14,507 bases of DNA from Vulcanococcus sp. SFB_649D_100_25 (lineage in GTDB: Bacteria > Cyanobacteriota > Cyanobacteriia > PCC-6307 > Cyanobiaceae): NCBI GenBank assembly GCA_030833825.1, contig JAURGL010000033.1, positions 1-14,507 of the forward strand, in the 5' to 3' direction. Below the pieces are notes generated by a model. That model searched no databases and was not told where the DNA came from. It saw nothing but the letters and a program-made list of their open reading frames with translations. Positions 1 through 7,534 of this stretch are shown here, piece after piece; position 1 is the stretch's first letter; the number at the start of each line of letters is the position of its first letter. A program made the position numbers and the translations under genes.

Positions 1-2
1 TG

Positions 3-605
3 GGCTACCAGCCCACCCTCGGCACCGACGTGGGTGCTCTGCAGGAGCGCATCACCTCCACCCTGGAAGGCTCGATCACCTCGATCCAGGCCGTCTACGT
101 GCCTGCTGACGACCTGACCGACCCCGCCCCCGCCACCACCTTTGCCCACCTGGACGCCACCACCGTGCTGAGCCGCGGCCTGGCCTCCAAGGGCATCTAC
201 CCCGCTGTGGATCCCCTGGACTCCACCAGCACCATGCTCCAGCCCGCCGTCGTGGGTGACGAGCACTACCGCACCGCCCGTGCCGTGCAGTCCACCCTGC
301 AGCGCTACAAAGAGCTCCAGGACATCATTGCGATTCTGGGTCTGGACGAACTGTCCGAAGACGACCGTCGCACTGTGGACCGGGCCCGCAAGATCGAGAA
401 GTTCCTCTCCCAGCCCTTCTTCGTGGCTGAGATCTTCACCGGCATGTCCGGCAAGTACGTGAAGCTTGAGGAAACCATCAAGGGCTTCAACATGATCCTG
501 GCCGGTGAACTCGATCACCTGCCTGAGGCTGCCTTCTACCTGGTGGGCAACATCGACGAAGTGAAGGCCAAGGCCGCCAAGATCCAAGCCGAAGCCAAAG
601 GCTGA
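3..605 (+). CDS. atpD: ATP synthase F1 subunit beta, 3' part (5' end outside window)
   Basis: Catalytic beta subunit of F1Fo ATP synthase, which makes ATP from ADP and phosphate on the cytoplasmic face of the thylakoid or plasma membrane. The reading frame is open from the first base, so the N-terminal part with the Walker A site lies upstream. What remains is the C-terminal 200 residues: the YVPADDLTDPAP segment, the SRGLASKGIYPAVDPLDS stretch, and the DELSEDD motif near residue 115, which is the beta-subunit segment contacted by gamma and epsilon. The match to cyanobacterial beta subunits is close throughout and the frame is intact to TGA. atpC follows after 16 bases, the usual cyanobacterial atpB-atpE arrangement separate from the other atp genes. 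Identification is from recognised family sequence. Confidence 0.97.
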   Translation, partial: GYQPTLGTDVGALQERITSTLEGSITSIQAVYVPADDLTDPAPATTFAHLDATTVLSRGLASKGIYPAVDPLDSTSTMLQPAVVGDEHYRTARAVQSTLQRYKELQDIIAILGLDELSEDDRRTVDRARKIEKFLSQPFFVAEIFTGMSGKYVKLEETIKGFNMILAGELDHLPEAAFYLVGNIDEVKAKAAKIQAEAKG

Positions 606-608
606 TCC

Positions 609-613
609 GGAGG
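609..613 (+). promoter_or_regulatory. Shine-Dalgarno site of atpC
   Basis: GGAGG lies 8 bases before the ATG of atpC, in the short atpD-atpC spacer. It is one of the few clear Shine-Dalgarno sites in this window, where most starts are overlapping or lack one. It supports the start at 622. Confidence 0.75.
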
Positions 614-621
614 CCTAACTG

Positions 622-1029
622 ATGTCTCTCACCCTCCGCGTTCTGGCACCTGACCAGAGCGTCTTCGACGGCCCCGCCGACGAAGTCATCCTTCCCTCCA
701 CCACCGGCCAGCTGGGCATTCTTCCCGGCCACGTCTCCCTGTTGACCGCCCTTGACTACGGCGTGCTGCGGGTGCGTGAAGCCGGTGGCTGGAAAGCCAT
801 TGCCCTGCAGGGTGGCTTCGCTGAAGTGGAATCCGATGAGGTCACCGTTCTGGTGAACTCGGCCGAACTCGGTAGCTCCATCAACGGGGAACAGGCCAAC
901 AAGGACCTGGAGGCCGCCACCGCAGCTGCCGCCCAGTTCGAAGGTCAGCCCGCCAGCACTGAAAAGCTGAAGGCCCAACAGGAGCTCTCCCGCGCCCGCG
1001 CCCGCGTGCAGGCCAGCGCTCTGAACTGA
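622..1029 (+). CDS. atpC: ATP synthase F1 subunit epsilon
   Basis: Epsilon subunit of the F1 central stalk. It couples rotation to the c-ring and its C-terminal helices inhibit ATP hydrolysis. The 135-residue length is normal for the family. Residues 1-84 form the beta-sandwich (LRVLAPDQSVFDGPADEVILP start, then GQLGILPGHVSLLTAL, a hallmark stretch). Residues from about 90 to the end are the Ala/Gln/Arg-rich helical hairpin. The ATG is chosen because of the GGAGG 8 bases upstream. It is cotranscribed with atpD and ends 23 bases before a strong terminator, so it is the last gene of this ATP synthase operon. Confidence 0.96.
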   Translation: MSLTLRVLAPDQSVFDGPADEVILPSTTGQLGILPGHVSLLTALDYGVLRVREAGGWKAIALQGGFAEVESDEVTVLVNSAELGSSINGEQANKDLEAATAAAAQFEGQPASTEKLKAQQELSRARARVQASALN

Positions 1030-1052
1030 ACCCGGATCCTCAAAGACCGGTC

Positions 1053-1076
1053 GCGCCCCGTCTGGGGCGCTTTTTT
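1053..1076 (+). terminator. Rho-independent terminator of atpD-atpC
   Basis: Perfect 7-bp stem, GCGCCCC (1053-1059) with GGGGCGC (1064-1070), a 4-base loop GTCT, followed directly by six T (1071-1076). It sits 23 bases after the atpC stop codon and is correctly oriented for the ATP synthase transcript. The next gene starts only 25 bases downstream. Confidence 0.92.
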
Positions 1077-1101
1077 ATGCTCAGCCCACAGAACCCAAGC
1101 C

Positions 1102-2199
1102 ATGGGCCTCGGCACAACACTCGGCGTTCAGCTGCGGCAATGGCTGATCCAAGATCCCGCGGCTCTGCAGAACAGTCGGGGCATTGCCAACCGACTGATT
1201 GATGCCCTCGGGGCTGAGGATGCCCTCAAGGGCCCCATTCGCGATCTCGCCAGCCAGCCCCTCCTGCTGCAGGTGCTGCACAGCCGGGGGGCAGCGCAAG
1301 CGACGGCCCTCTCCAGCCTGACTGCTCAGATCCGGCAGACCTACGCCCCTGCGGTTCAAGCGGAACTGTTGGATCTGCTGGAAGCCGCCACGGGCGAAAC
1401 GACCAGCCCCATCGAGACCAGCGACGAGGACCGTTTCGCGGCACCCCAGCCCACTGTTGTTGCGGCGGCCGGCAGCAGCAGGTTTGCGTTCAAGGACCTC
1501 GAGCCCCTGGCGCCGGGGCTGGCCCTGGCCGCCTGCGGTGCGCTGGTGCTGGGCTGGTTGGGCCAGGAGCTCGATCGCCTGATCTTCGAAGGTTGGGGCT
1601 GGAGCGGAGGGGTGGTGCTGGTGGTCAGCCTTGGCCTGCTTCAGGCCATCAGCCTGGGCCCAGCCCGCTGGATGCGGCGTCAATGGAGCCTGGACACAGA
1701 GCAGTCCAGCAACCCCAGGGATGTTTGGCGTTGGATCAGTTCCGCCTGGATCCACCGCAACGGCCTGGAAGCCGGGGTGAACCTGATCCTCCTTGTCCTC
1801 ATCCTCGGCGCCTCGCCCCTCCAGCTGGGGGATGTGGTGCTGCGCTACAGCCTCACCGCCCTGGCCTGCCTGGGGCTCTCGGTGTTCTGCGCCCAGCGCT
1901 GGCAGATCTCCCGGCTCTGGAGCGGGGCCTCAGGGCCGGTGAGCGCCCTGATCGGTCTAGCGGCCGGTTCGAGCCTCCTGCACTGGAAGCTGCACGACTT
2001 TGAAGGGGCGGGCCTGAGCATTCCCGCCTGGGTCCTGCTCCTGGTCTATGGGGCCCTGCAACTGGGCTGGCAGCTGCCCCGGCAGGCCCCCGATGAGCCG
2101 AGCCGGCCCATGCAGCGCCTGCTGAGCTCAACCTGCAGCTGGGGATTTCTGCTCGGCCTGCTCTGGGCCCTGGTCAGCCGGCTGGGGGAACTGCTGTAG
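1102..2199 (+). CDS. Rhomboid-like membrane protein with N-terminal helical domain; catalytic His apparently missing
   Basis: 365 residues. Residues 1-98 are a soluble helical domain (LGVQLR at 7-12, YAPA at 81-84) that also forms the N-terminus of the protein at 8760-9713. An acidic linker (about 99-130) follows, then about seven hydrophobic segments (roughly 137-153, 169-186, 224-240, 247-264, 278-293, 305-322, 345-362). The membrane part looks like a rhomboid intramembrane serine protease: WRWISSAWIHRN (209-220) resembles the WR...H loop-1 region, and GASG (275-278) is the serine motif with Ser277. In the last helix, where rhomboids have AHLGG, this protein has CSWGF, so the catalytic His seems replaced. 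It may be a pseudoprotease. The ATG at 1102 is the only good start after the terminator. The 3' end overlaps the convergent penicillin-binding protein gene by 26 bases. The rhomboid assignment is inference from motifs. Confidence 0.7.
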   Translation: MGLGTTLGVQLRQWLIQDPAALQNSRGIANRLIDALGAEDALKGPIRDLASQPLLLQVLHSRGAAQATALSSLTAQIRQTYAPAVQAELLDLLEAATGETTSPIETSDEDRFAAPQPTVVAAAGSSRFAFKDLEPLAPGLALAACGALVLGWLGQELDRLIFEGWGWSGGVVLVVSLGLLQAISLGPARWMRRQWSLDTEQSSNPRDVWRWISSAWIHRNGLEAGVNLILLVLILGASPLQLGDVVLRYSLTALACLGLSVFCAQRWQISRLWSGASGPVSALIGLAAGSSLLHWKLHDFEGAGLSIPAWVLLLVYGALQLGWQLPRQAPDEPSRPMQRLLSSTCSWGFLLGLLWALVSRLGELL

Positions 2200-4330
2200 C
2201 GGCCTGCTGCATGTAGCGGCCCCACAGCTCAGCCACCAAGGCCCCACTGGCCCCACTGGCGGGCTTGTTGTCGTCGTTCCCCATCCAGATGGCGGTGAGG
2301 ATCTTCAAGGAAGGGGAATAGCCGATGAAAAGGGCATCCACCCCGTTGTTGGTGGTCCCGGTCTTGCCGCGGGCATCAGCCACAACCCCAGCGGCCCGCC
2401 CCGTGCCGCCCTGCACCACCGCCGCCAGGAGCTGATCCATCGTCGCGGCCACCTCAGGGCGGAGCAGTTGACGGGAGGACTCCCCGATCGGGATGGTCAC
2501 ACCACGCTCGGGGCAGCGCTCCAGGCTTTTGATCGAGCCGCAAATGCCCAGGTCGTAGATCCGGCTGACGCCATGCATCGGGACCGAGCGGCCGCCGTTG
2601 GCCACCACGGCGTAGGCCCGGGCCAGCTCATAGAGATAGGTTTCGCGCCCCCCCAGCATCGTGTTGTAGTCCGCATCCAGGGGGGTGCTGATGCCGAGGC
2701 GGCGAGCCAGCTTCAGCACTTGAGAGAAGCCCGCCCGCTCAGCCACCCGCAGGGCCACGACGTTTTCAGAGGCGGCAAAGCCTGCGATCACGCTGGTGCT
2801 CCCACCACCATGGCGGCAACCGCCCACGTAATCCAAAGGGGCACAGGAGATCGACTCCTGGGGGGAAAGGCCGGCGGTCAGGGCCGCGAGAAACGGGAAC
2901 AGCTTGAAGGTGGAGCCGGGCTGCCGCAGGGCCTGAACCCGATCAAAGCTCGAGCGGCTGTAATCCCCGCCGCCCACGTAGGCCAGGATGTCCCCGGTCT
3001 CGGTGTTGACACTGATCAGGGCCCCCTGGGTGAGCCCTGCGGCGGCGGCCGGACCCTCGAGGAAACGCTTCAACTGCTCCTGGGCCAGTTGCTGCAGCTT
3101 GGGGTTGATCGTGCTGATCACCGCATAGTTCCCCCCCGCCTCAGGATCCCTGAGGTTGAGGCCGAAGCGGGTGCCCTCCAGCTCAGCCACCACGTAGTCA
3201 CTGAAAAAGGGGTAGCTGCTGAAGGTGGACTCGCGGCAGGCGGAGGGATCGATGTTGAGGGGCCGGCGCTGGGCATCAATCAGGCCCTGGTCGGAGAGCC
3301 ACCCCTGCTCGTGCATCAGCTTGAGGACCAGGTTGCGCCGCTCCAGGCCAGCGCCGGGGTCCTTGAGATTGCAGGGGCTGTAGCCGTTGGGGCTGGGGAG
3401 CAGGCCCACCAGAAAGGCGGACTGGGCCACATCCAGCTCGCTGGCCGACTTGCGGAAATACAGCTGCGAGGCCTGCTCAAAGCCATCGGTCCCCAGACCC
3501 AGATGGGCCCGATCGAGGTAGAGCTTGAGGATCTCGTTCTTGCTGAATCCCACCTCCAGTTGCAGGGCCACCCACAACTCCCGCAACTTGCGGGTGAGGC
3601 TCAGGTCCCTGCCCACCTCGGGGTAGACCATGCGGGCCACCTGCTGGGTGAGACCACTGCCACCGCCACTGCCCAGAAGGGCGGAGCGCAGGGTCCCGAA
3701 CAGATCGATCCCACTGTTCCAGCCAAAACGGGCCTCCTCGGAGGCCAGCAGGGCCTGCCGCAGATGCAGGGGGTAGGCCTGCAGCGAGGGCAGTGCCGTG
3801 GAGGATCCCTCCTTGGCATCGACCTGCTGGCCATCGGCCGAGAAGATCTTCACCGGCCCGGAGATGGAGCGGATCTTTGAGCCGCCCCCGACGCTCGCCG
3901 CCAGCAACATGCCGCTCACCACAAGGGCTGAGCCGGCCAAGGCCGTTACCCCCAGCAGATGTAGGGCCTGCTCCAGGGGACTGCGGGGATGGCTGTAGCG
4001 CAGCTCTGGGGCCTCCCCCTTCAAGGGGGATCCCAACTGCACCGCATCACCATCACGCAGATGGATCCAGCGAATGCGCCGGTCGCGATGGAACAGGCCG
4101 TTGGAGGAGTTGAAATCCTCCAGAGCGAAGTCCCGATCGCTGGGACGGACCTTCTCGAGGATCGCGTGCACCCGGCTCAAGCCGGGATCGTTGAGGGGGA
4201 GTTCACAGGCCGGATCGCGCCCCAGGCGATAGCGGCTGTTCTGCAGATCCAGCTGTTGGAGCATCTGCCCCGCGGACCAGAGTTCAAGCCTGGCCTGGTG
4301 GGCCCGCAGATCGGGCATGCAAGCCCGCAT
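2174..4330 (-). CDS. Bifunctional penicillin-binding protein (GT51 + transpeptidase) with N-terminal FHA domain
   Basis: Class A penicillin-binding protein: polymerises lipid II glycan strands and cross-links peptides in the periplasm. With the start at 4330 it has 718 residues. An FHA domain (about 12-105) carries GRDP at 37-40, SRVHA from Ser52 and NSSNG near 74-78, the usual phosphothreonine-binding loops. A single membrane helix follows (about 124-146), so the FHA domain is cytoplasmic. The GT51 domain has SEEARF with the expected catalytic Glu198, GSGLTQQ (225-231) and a RKLRELWVALQLE helix. The motif normally YLN reads YLD. The transpeptidase has PGSTFK (Ser473, Lys476), SEN (521-523) and KTGTT (656-660), so both activities look intact. 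The frame stays open to an ATG at 4492, but the extra 54 residues are proline/arginine-rich and would leave 3 bases to the divergent operon. Met at 4318 is another option. It is divergent from the kinase operon, and its FHA domain is a plausible reader of kinase targets. Confidence 0.9.
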   Translation of the reverse strand: MRACMPDLRAHQARLELWSAGQMLQQLDLQNSRYRLGRDPACELPLNDPGLSRVHAILEKVRPSDRDFALEDFNSSNGLFHRDRRIRWIHLRDGDAVQLGSPLKGEAPELRYSHPRSPLEQALHLLGVTALAGSALVVSGMLLAASVGGGSKIRSISGPVKIFSADGQQVDAKEGSSTALPSLQAYPLHLRQALLASEEARFGWNSGIDLFGTLRSALLGSGGGSGLTQQVARMVYPEVGRDLSLTRKLRELWVALQLEVGFSKNEILKLYLDRAHLGLGTDGFEQASQLYFRKSASELDVAQSAFLVGLLPSPNGYSPCNLKDPGAGLERRNLVLKLMHEQGWLSDQGLIDAQRRPLNIDPSACRESTFSSYPFFSDYVVAELEGTRFGLNLRDPEAGGNYAVISTINPKLQQLAQEQLKRFLEGPAAAAGLTQGALISVNTETGDILAYVGGGDYSRSSFDRVQALRQPGSTFKLFPFLAALTAGLSPQESISCAPLDYVGGCRHGGGSTSVIAGFAASENVVALRVAERAGFSQVLKLARRLGISTPLDADYNTMLGGRETYLYELARAYAVVANGGRSVPMHGVSRIYDLGICGSIKSLERCPERGVTIPIGESSRQLLRPEVAATMDQLLAAVVQGGTGRAAGVVADARGKTGTTNNGVDALFIGYSPSLKILTAIWMGNDDNKPASGASGALVAELWGRYMQQAATAVPPAG

Positions 4331-4495
4331 CGCGGCGGGTCGCTCTCGCCAGGGGCCGCTGAAGGCTGCGCGTGCAAACCGCCTCCAGACCTCTCGAACG
4401 GCCGGCGAGGCGATGGAATCCAGGCGCGACGGAGGGATCAGGCGGCTGATGCGGTCCGGCCATAGGCTAAGACCAGCCGTCCTCCGGTCCATTCG
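4331..4495. other. Divergent spacer between FHA-PBP and the kinase operon
   Basis: If the penicillin-binding protein starts at 4330 or 4318, these 165 bases separate two divergent transcripts and should hold both promoters. I see no convincing -10/-35 pair, hairpin or Shine-Dalgarno site. An AT-richer patch near 4462-4475 is the only candidate core. The stretch is also open as a possible N-terminal extension of the penicillin-binding protein (ATG at 4492), so its non-coding status is not certain. Confidence 0.35.
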
Positions 4496-4771
4496 GTGCA
4501 GAGCCAGCGGGACCCCTGGGAACCCTTTCGCCTCTGGTTGGCGCTCACGATCGGGCTCTACGCCCTGCGGGCCTTCTTTGCCTACACCTGGGTCGGCGCC
4601 ATCCCGGGCTGGGTCCTCCTGCTGCTGGTGCTGATCGTGCTGGCCCTCGCCAGCAAAGCAGTCCTGTTCCCCGGGCGGGTGATGCCCTACCGGGAGGGTG
4701 ATGGGGGTCTGTGGAACGACCTCAGGGACGACTGGAGACTGTGGTGGGCGCGGCGCCGGGGTGAGCGATGA
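4496..4771 (+). CDS. Small two-helix membrane protein, first gene of the FHA/kinase/phosphatase operon
   Basis: 91 residues from a GTG start. I do not recognise the family. Two hydrophobic segments lie at about 13-32 (LWLALTIGLYALRAFFAY) and 35-57 (GAIPGWVLLLLVLIVLALAS), forming a membrane hairpin. A charged, tryptophan-rich tail follows (WNDLRDDWRLWWARRRGER) and is probably cytoplasmic by the positive-inside rule. No catalytic motif is visible. Its TGA overlaps the next ATG (ATGA, 4768-4771), implying translational coupling to the FHA protein, so it probably acts with the membrane-anchored components of this operon. The GTG at 4496 is the first usable start after the divergent penicillin-binding protein. 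The coding call rests on the overlap, the codon bias and the clean hydrophobic pattern. Confidence 0.75.
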   Translation: MQSQRDPWEPFRLWLALTIGLYALRAFFAYTWVGAIPGWVLLLLVLIVLALASKAVLFPGRVMPYREGDGGLWNDLRDDWRLWWARRRGER

Positions 4772-5460
4772 GTGCCCCGAAGGCCCGTCTGGTGCTGGCG
4801 GCGGATCGCCAAAAGTCCGCCCCCCTCGACCCCAAACAACCCCTCACGATCGGGCAGGCGAGCAACAACCGCCTCTGCCTTGCCCACCAGGCAGGGGTCT
4901 CGGAGCACCACGCGGTGGTGCGCTTCTCCGCCAGCCAGGGCTGGCTGGTGTGCGAGTGGAAGAGCAGCGATGGCACCTTCCTTGAAGGACAGCGCGTCCA
5001 GAGCTGCCGCCGACTGGGGGATGGCGATGAGATCCGCCTGGGCCTCAAGGGCCCGGTCCTGGTGTTCGAGCTCACCGACACTCCGACACCGGCGGCGCCA
5101 GCGAAGGCGGCCCCGTCCCGCCCGAATCAGATCGATGTGGACGGGCAGCCCGTGGCGGTGTCCGAGATCCTCTCGGCCGCGGTGCAGAGCCTGCCCCGTC
5201 ATCCCCACATCTTCAGCTGGTGGCTCCTCCTCTGCCTGACGGGACTATTGCTGCTGCCCTTCCCTCTGCTGTTCTGGCCGCTGCAGATCGGAGCCCTGAC
5301 GGCCTGGATCGTGCTGGGGTCGCGCAAGCAACACCGCCTGATGGTGGTGCTCCGGGATGGGCGCGCCCTCCGTCATGGATTCGCCAACAGGCGCACGGCC
5401 CTGGCCCATCGCAACGGCATCCGCAAAGCGATCGGGGCCGGCAGTAGCCATGCCCGCTAG
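4768..5460 (+). CDS. FHA-domain membrane protein
   Basis: 230 residues. The N-terminal FHA domain (about 6-103) should bind phosphothreonine peptides in the cytoplasm. Visible motifs are LTIGQASNN (26-34), VSEHHAVV (44-51) with the Ser/His pair of the binding loop, and SSDGTFL (66-72), where the usual NGT reads DGT. An Ala/Pro linker (105-118) precedes two closely spaced hydrophobic helices (about 149-167 and 170-186), which place the C-terminus back in the cytoplasm. The tail (187-230) is basic and has a short strand-rich segment, HRLMVVLRDGRALRHGF, that I cannot assign. It is coupled by ATGA to the gene before it and overlaps the kinase gene by 11 bases. Placed directly before a kinase, it is a likely adaptor that recruits phosphorylated partners, or the kinase itself, to the membrane. 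Confidence 0.87.
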   Translation: MSAPKARLVLAADRQKSAPLDPKQPLTIGQASNNRLCLAHQAGVSEHHAVVRFSASQGWLVCEWKSSDGTFLEGQRVQSCRRLGDGDEIRLGLKGPVLVFELTDTPTPAAPAKAAPSRPNQIDVDGQPVAVSEILSAAVQSLPRHPHIFSWWLLLCLTGLLLLPFPLLFWPLQIGALTAWIVLGSRKQHRLMVVLRDGRALRHGFANRRTALAHRNGIRKAIGAGSSHAR

Positions 5461-6799
5461 CACCAGCAACGGCTTGCTGCCGGTGGGCTCAAGCCTGAGC
5501 TTTGCGGGCCTGGAGCAGCCGCTGCAGATCCTGCGGGCCCTCGGAGGGGGAACCCAGGGGCAGGTCTATGCCGTCGCCAGCGGCACTGAAGAGCTGGCCC
5601 TCAAGTGGTACCTCCCCAGCTGCATCGCCCGGGATCCCCGACTGCGGCAGCGCCTGCAGCAGAGCATCCGTCTGGGCCCCCCCAACGGCGATTTCCTCTG
5701 GCCCATGGCCCTGCTGGAGCCCAGCGAGCAGAGCCGGCCCCTGATCCGGGCCCAGGAGCCGGGCTTTGGTTACCTGATGCCCCTGCGACCTGCCGGCTAT
5801 CAGGGGGCTCACCTGCATGCCGGGGGGCGCCTGGAGATCAGCCTGCAGAACGTGCTCAGGGCCTGCTTTTTCCTGGCGGACGCCTTCCATGAACTGCACC
5901 TCAAGGGGCTCTGTTACAAGGACATCTCCCTGGGGAATCTGTTTCTCAGGTCGTCGGACGGCTCGATCCTGATCTGCGACAACGACAACGTTGAGGTTGA
6001 CGGGCAGAGCACTGGAGCGAGCGCCGGCAGCGTGCTCGGTACCCCTGGATTCATGGCTCCGGAAGTGCTGCTGGGGGCCAGCAAACCCAGCGCCAGCAGC
6101 GACCAGTTCAGCCTGGCGGTGCTGCTCTTCCGCCTGCTCACCCGCCACGATCCCTTCCGCGGCCGGATGGAGCTCTCGATTCGCTGCCTGGATGAGCCCG
6201 CCCGGCGCCGGCTCTATGGGGAAGACGCCCTGTTCATCTTTGATCCGGCCGATCCCCGCAATCGCCCTGATCCCGAGGAACACCCCGCAGCCCTGCTCAC
6301 CTGGCCGATCTATCCGGCAGCGCTCCAGGGTCTGTTTGTTCAGTGCTTTGGGGCGGGATTACGGGAGCCGCCGTTGCGCCCCCTCACCGGACAGTGGAAG
6401 CAGGTGCTCAGCCGCTGCCTCGACCAGCGGCACACGTGCATGCACTGCGGCGAGGAGCTCTTTCACGACGGCCCCTGCTGGAGCTGCGGCCAAACCAATC
6501 CACCGCCTTTGCAGCTGCAACTGCCCCATGGCCGTGTGGCCGCCAGTGCCGGCAACCAACTGCATCGCCACCACTTCGACCCACACCTCGGCGAAACTCT
6601 GCAACAACCGATCGCAAGCCTCGTGTCCCATCCCAGCGATGCCTCGATCCTGGGTTTGCGCAACCTCAGTCACAGCAGCTGGCACGGGCAGCTGCGGAAC
6701 GGACAACCCATCACGGTGGAGCCTGGCAAAACCTGCAACATCGCGGCCCTGCAGCAGCTCAACACCGAGGCCGGACCTATCACCACGCTTCGCGGATAA
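5450..6799 (+). CDS. Ser/Thr protein kinase of the TerY-associated type with C-terminal zinc ribbon
   Basis: 449 residues, no membrane helix, so cytoplasmic. The kinase domain (about 25-325) has glycine loop LGGGTQGQVY (31-40), Lys52 in LALKWY, catalytic loop YKDISLGN (Asp158, Asn163), CDNDNV (176-181) in place of DFG, GTPGFMAPE (197-205) and SSDQFSLAVLLFRLL for helix F. YxDIS and DNDN replace HRDLKP and DFG. From memory these are shared by kinases of TerY/PP2C loci, as is the following RLYGEDALFIFDP/WPIYP stretch, so they look like family features and not decay. A zinc ribbon follows: Cys330, Cys333, Cys343, Cys346. The C-terminal 100 residues end in a small beta-rich segment (LGLRNLSHSSWHGQL). 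The ATG at 5450 is chosen because it precedes the glycine loop by 30 residues and overlaps the FHA gene by 11 bases; an ATG at 5357 would overlap far more. Confidence 0.9.
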   Translation: MPASTSNGLLPVGSSLSFAGLEQPLQILRALGGGTQGQVYAVASGTEELALKWYLPSCIARDPRLRQRLQQSIRLGPPNGDFLWPMALLEPSEQSRPLIRAQEPGFGYLMPLRPAGYQGAHLHAGGRLEISLQNVLRACFFLADAFHELHLKGLCYKDISLGNLFLRSSDGSILICDNDNVEVDGQSTGASAGSVLGTPGFMAPEVLLGASKPSASSDQFSLAVLLFRLLTRHDPFRGRMELSIRCLDEPARRRLYGEDALFIFDPADPRNRPDPEEHPAALLTWPIYPAALQGLFVQCFGAGLREPPLRPLTGQWKQVLSRCLDQRHTCMHCGEELFHDGPCWSCGQTNPPPLQLQLPHGRVAASAGNQLHRHHFDPHLGETLQQPIASLVSHPSDASILGLRNLSHSSWHGQLRNGQPITVEPGKTCNIAALQQLNTEAGPITTLRG

Positions 6800-6802
6800 G
6801 CC

Positions 6803-7534
6803 ATGCCCTTCCCCAACGTTCGGCTCAGCAACCGACCGCTGCATTTCATCTATCTGTGCGATTGCTCCGGCTCGATGGCCGCCCAGGGCAAGATGCAGGC
6901 CCTGAACCAGGCGATCCGGCAGTCCCTGCCGGGCATGGCCGAGGTGGCAGAGCAGAACCCGGAGGCCCGGGTCCTGGTGCGGGCGGTGCGTTTTGCCGAT
7001 GGGGCCGCCTGGCATCTGGCGGAACCCACCCCGGTGCAGGAGTTGCAATGGCGCGATCTGGAGGCCGGAGGCATCACGGCCATGGGGGAAGCCCTCTCCC
7101 TGGTCGCCCATGCCCTGCAATCGCCACCGATGGAGGATCGGGCGCTCCCACCGGTGCTGGTGCTGATCTCCGATGGTCAACCCACCGATGACTTCGATGC
7201 CGGACTCTCCCGCCTGATGCGGGAGCCTTGGGCCCAGAAGGCCGTGCGCCTGGCGATCGCCATGGGGCATGACGCTGACCTGGAGGTGCTGCAGCAGTTC
7301 ATCGGCCCGGAACCGGCCGGCGGCGGCAAATCCCCCCGTCGCCCCCTGCAGGCCAGCAACGCCACCACCCTGGCCCAGTACATCCAATGGGCCTCCACCG
7401 CTGTGGTTGGCGCCGCTTCGATGCCCGCCAGCCGGATCGCCCAGAGCGATGAGAACGGGAGCAACATCCCCCTGCCCGATCTCCCCCCAACCCTGCTGGA
7501 CCCCACCGATGACGTGGGCCCCCTGGTGTGGTGA
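6803..7534 (+). CDS. TerY-like von Willebrand factor A domain protein
   Basis: 243 residues forming essentially a single vWA domain (about 10-200) with a complete metal-ion-dependent adhesion site: DCSGS at 20-24 (DxSxS), Thr92 in GGITAMGEAL, and Asp124 in LISDGQPTDDF. Such domains bind partner proteins through a divalent metal. The overall layout resembles TerY/YegL proteins, but the cysteine-rich TerY-C ribbon that ends many TerY proteins is absent; here the zinc ribbon is on the kinase. The C-terminal 45 residues are proline/aspartate-rich and probably disordered. It starts 3 bases after the kinase stop and overlaps the phosphatase start, so the kinase-vWA-phosphatase triad is one transcriptional and probably functional unit. 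It likely serves as a scaffold or regulator between kinase and phosphatase, by analogy with TerY loci. Confidence 0.88.
   Translation: MPFPNVRLSNRPLHFIYLCDCSGSMAAQGKMQALNQAIRQSLPGMAEVAEQNPEARVLVRAVRFADGAAWHLAEPTPVQELQWRDLEAGGITAMGEALSLVAHALQSPPMEDRALPPVLVLISDGQPTDDFDAGLSRLMREPWAQKAVRLAIAMGHDADLEVLQQFIGPEPAGGGKSPRRPLQASNATTLAQYIQWASTAVVGAASMPASRIAQSDENGSNIPLPDLPPTLLDPTDDVGPLVW

Noticed and set aside
2241..2258. Nine-base tandem repeat GCCCCACTG near the 3' end of the penicillin-binding protein gene
   Set aside because: It encodes part of a Gly/Ala/Ser stretch in the coding sequence; two copies by chance in this composition are unremarkable.
2468..3880. 470-residue open frame antisense to the penicillin-binding protein
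   Set aside because: His/Gln/Gly-rich with no recognisable domain. The opposite strand encodes intact catalytic motifs.
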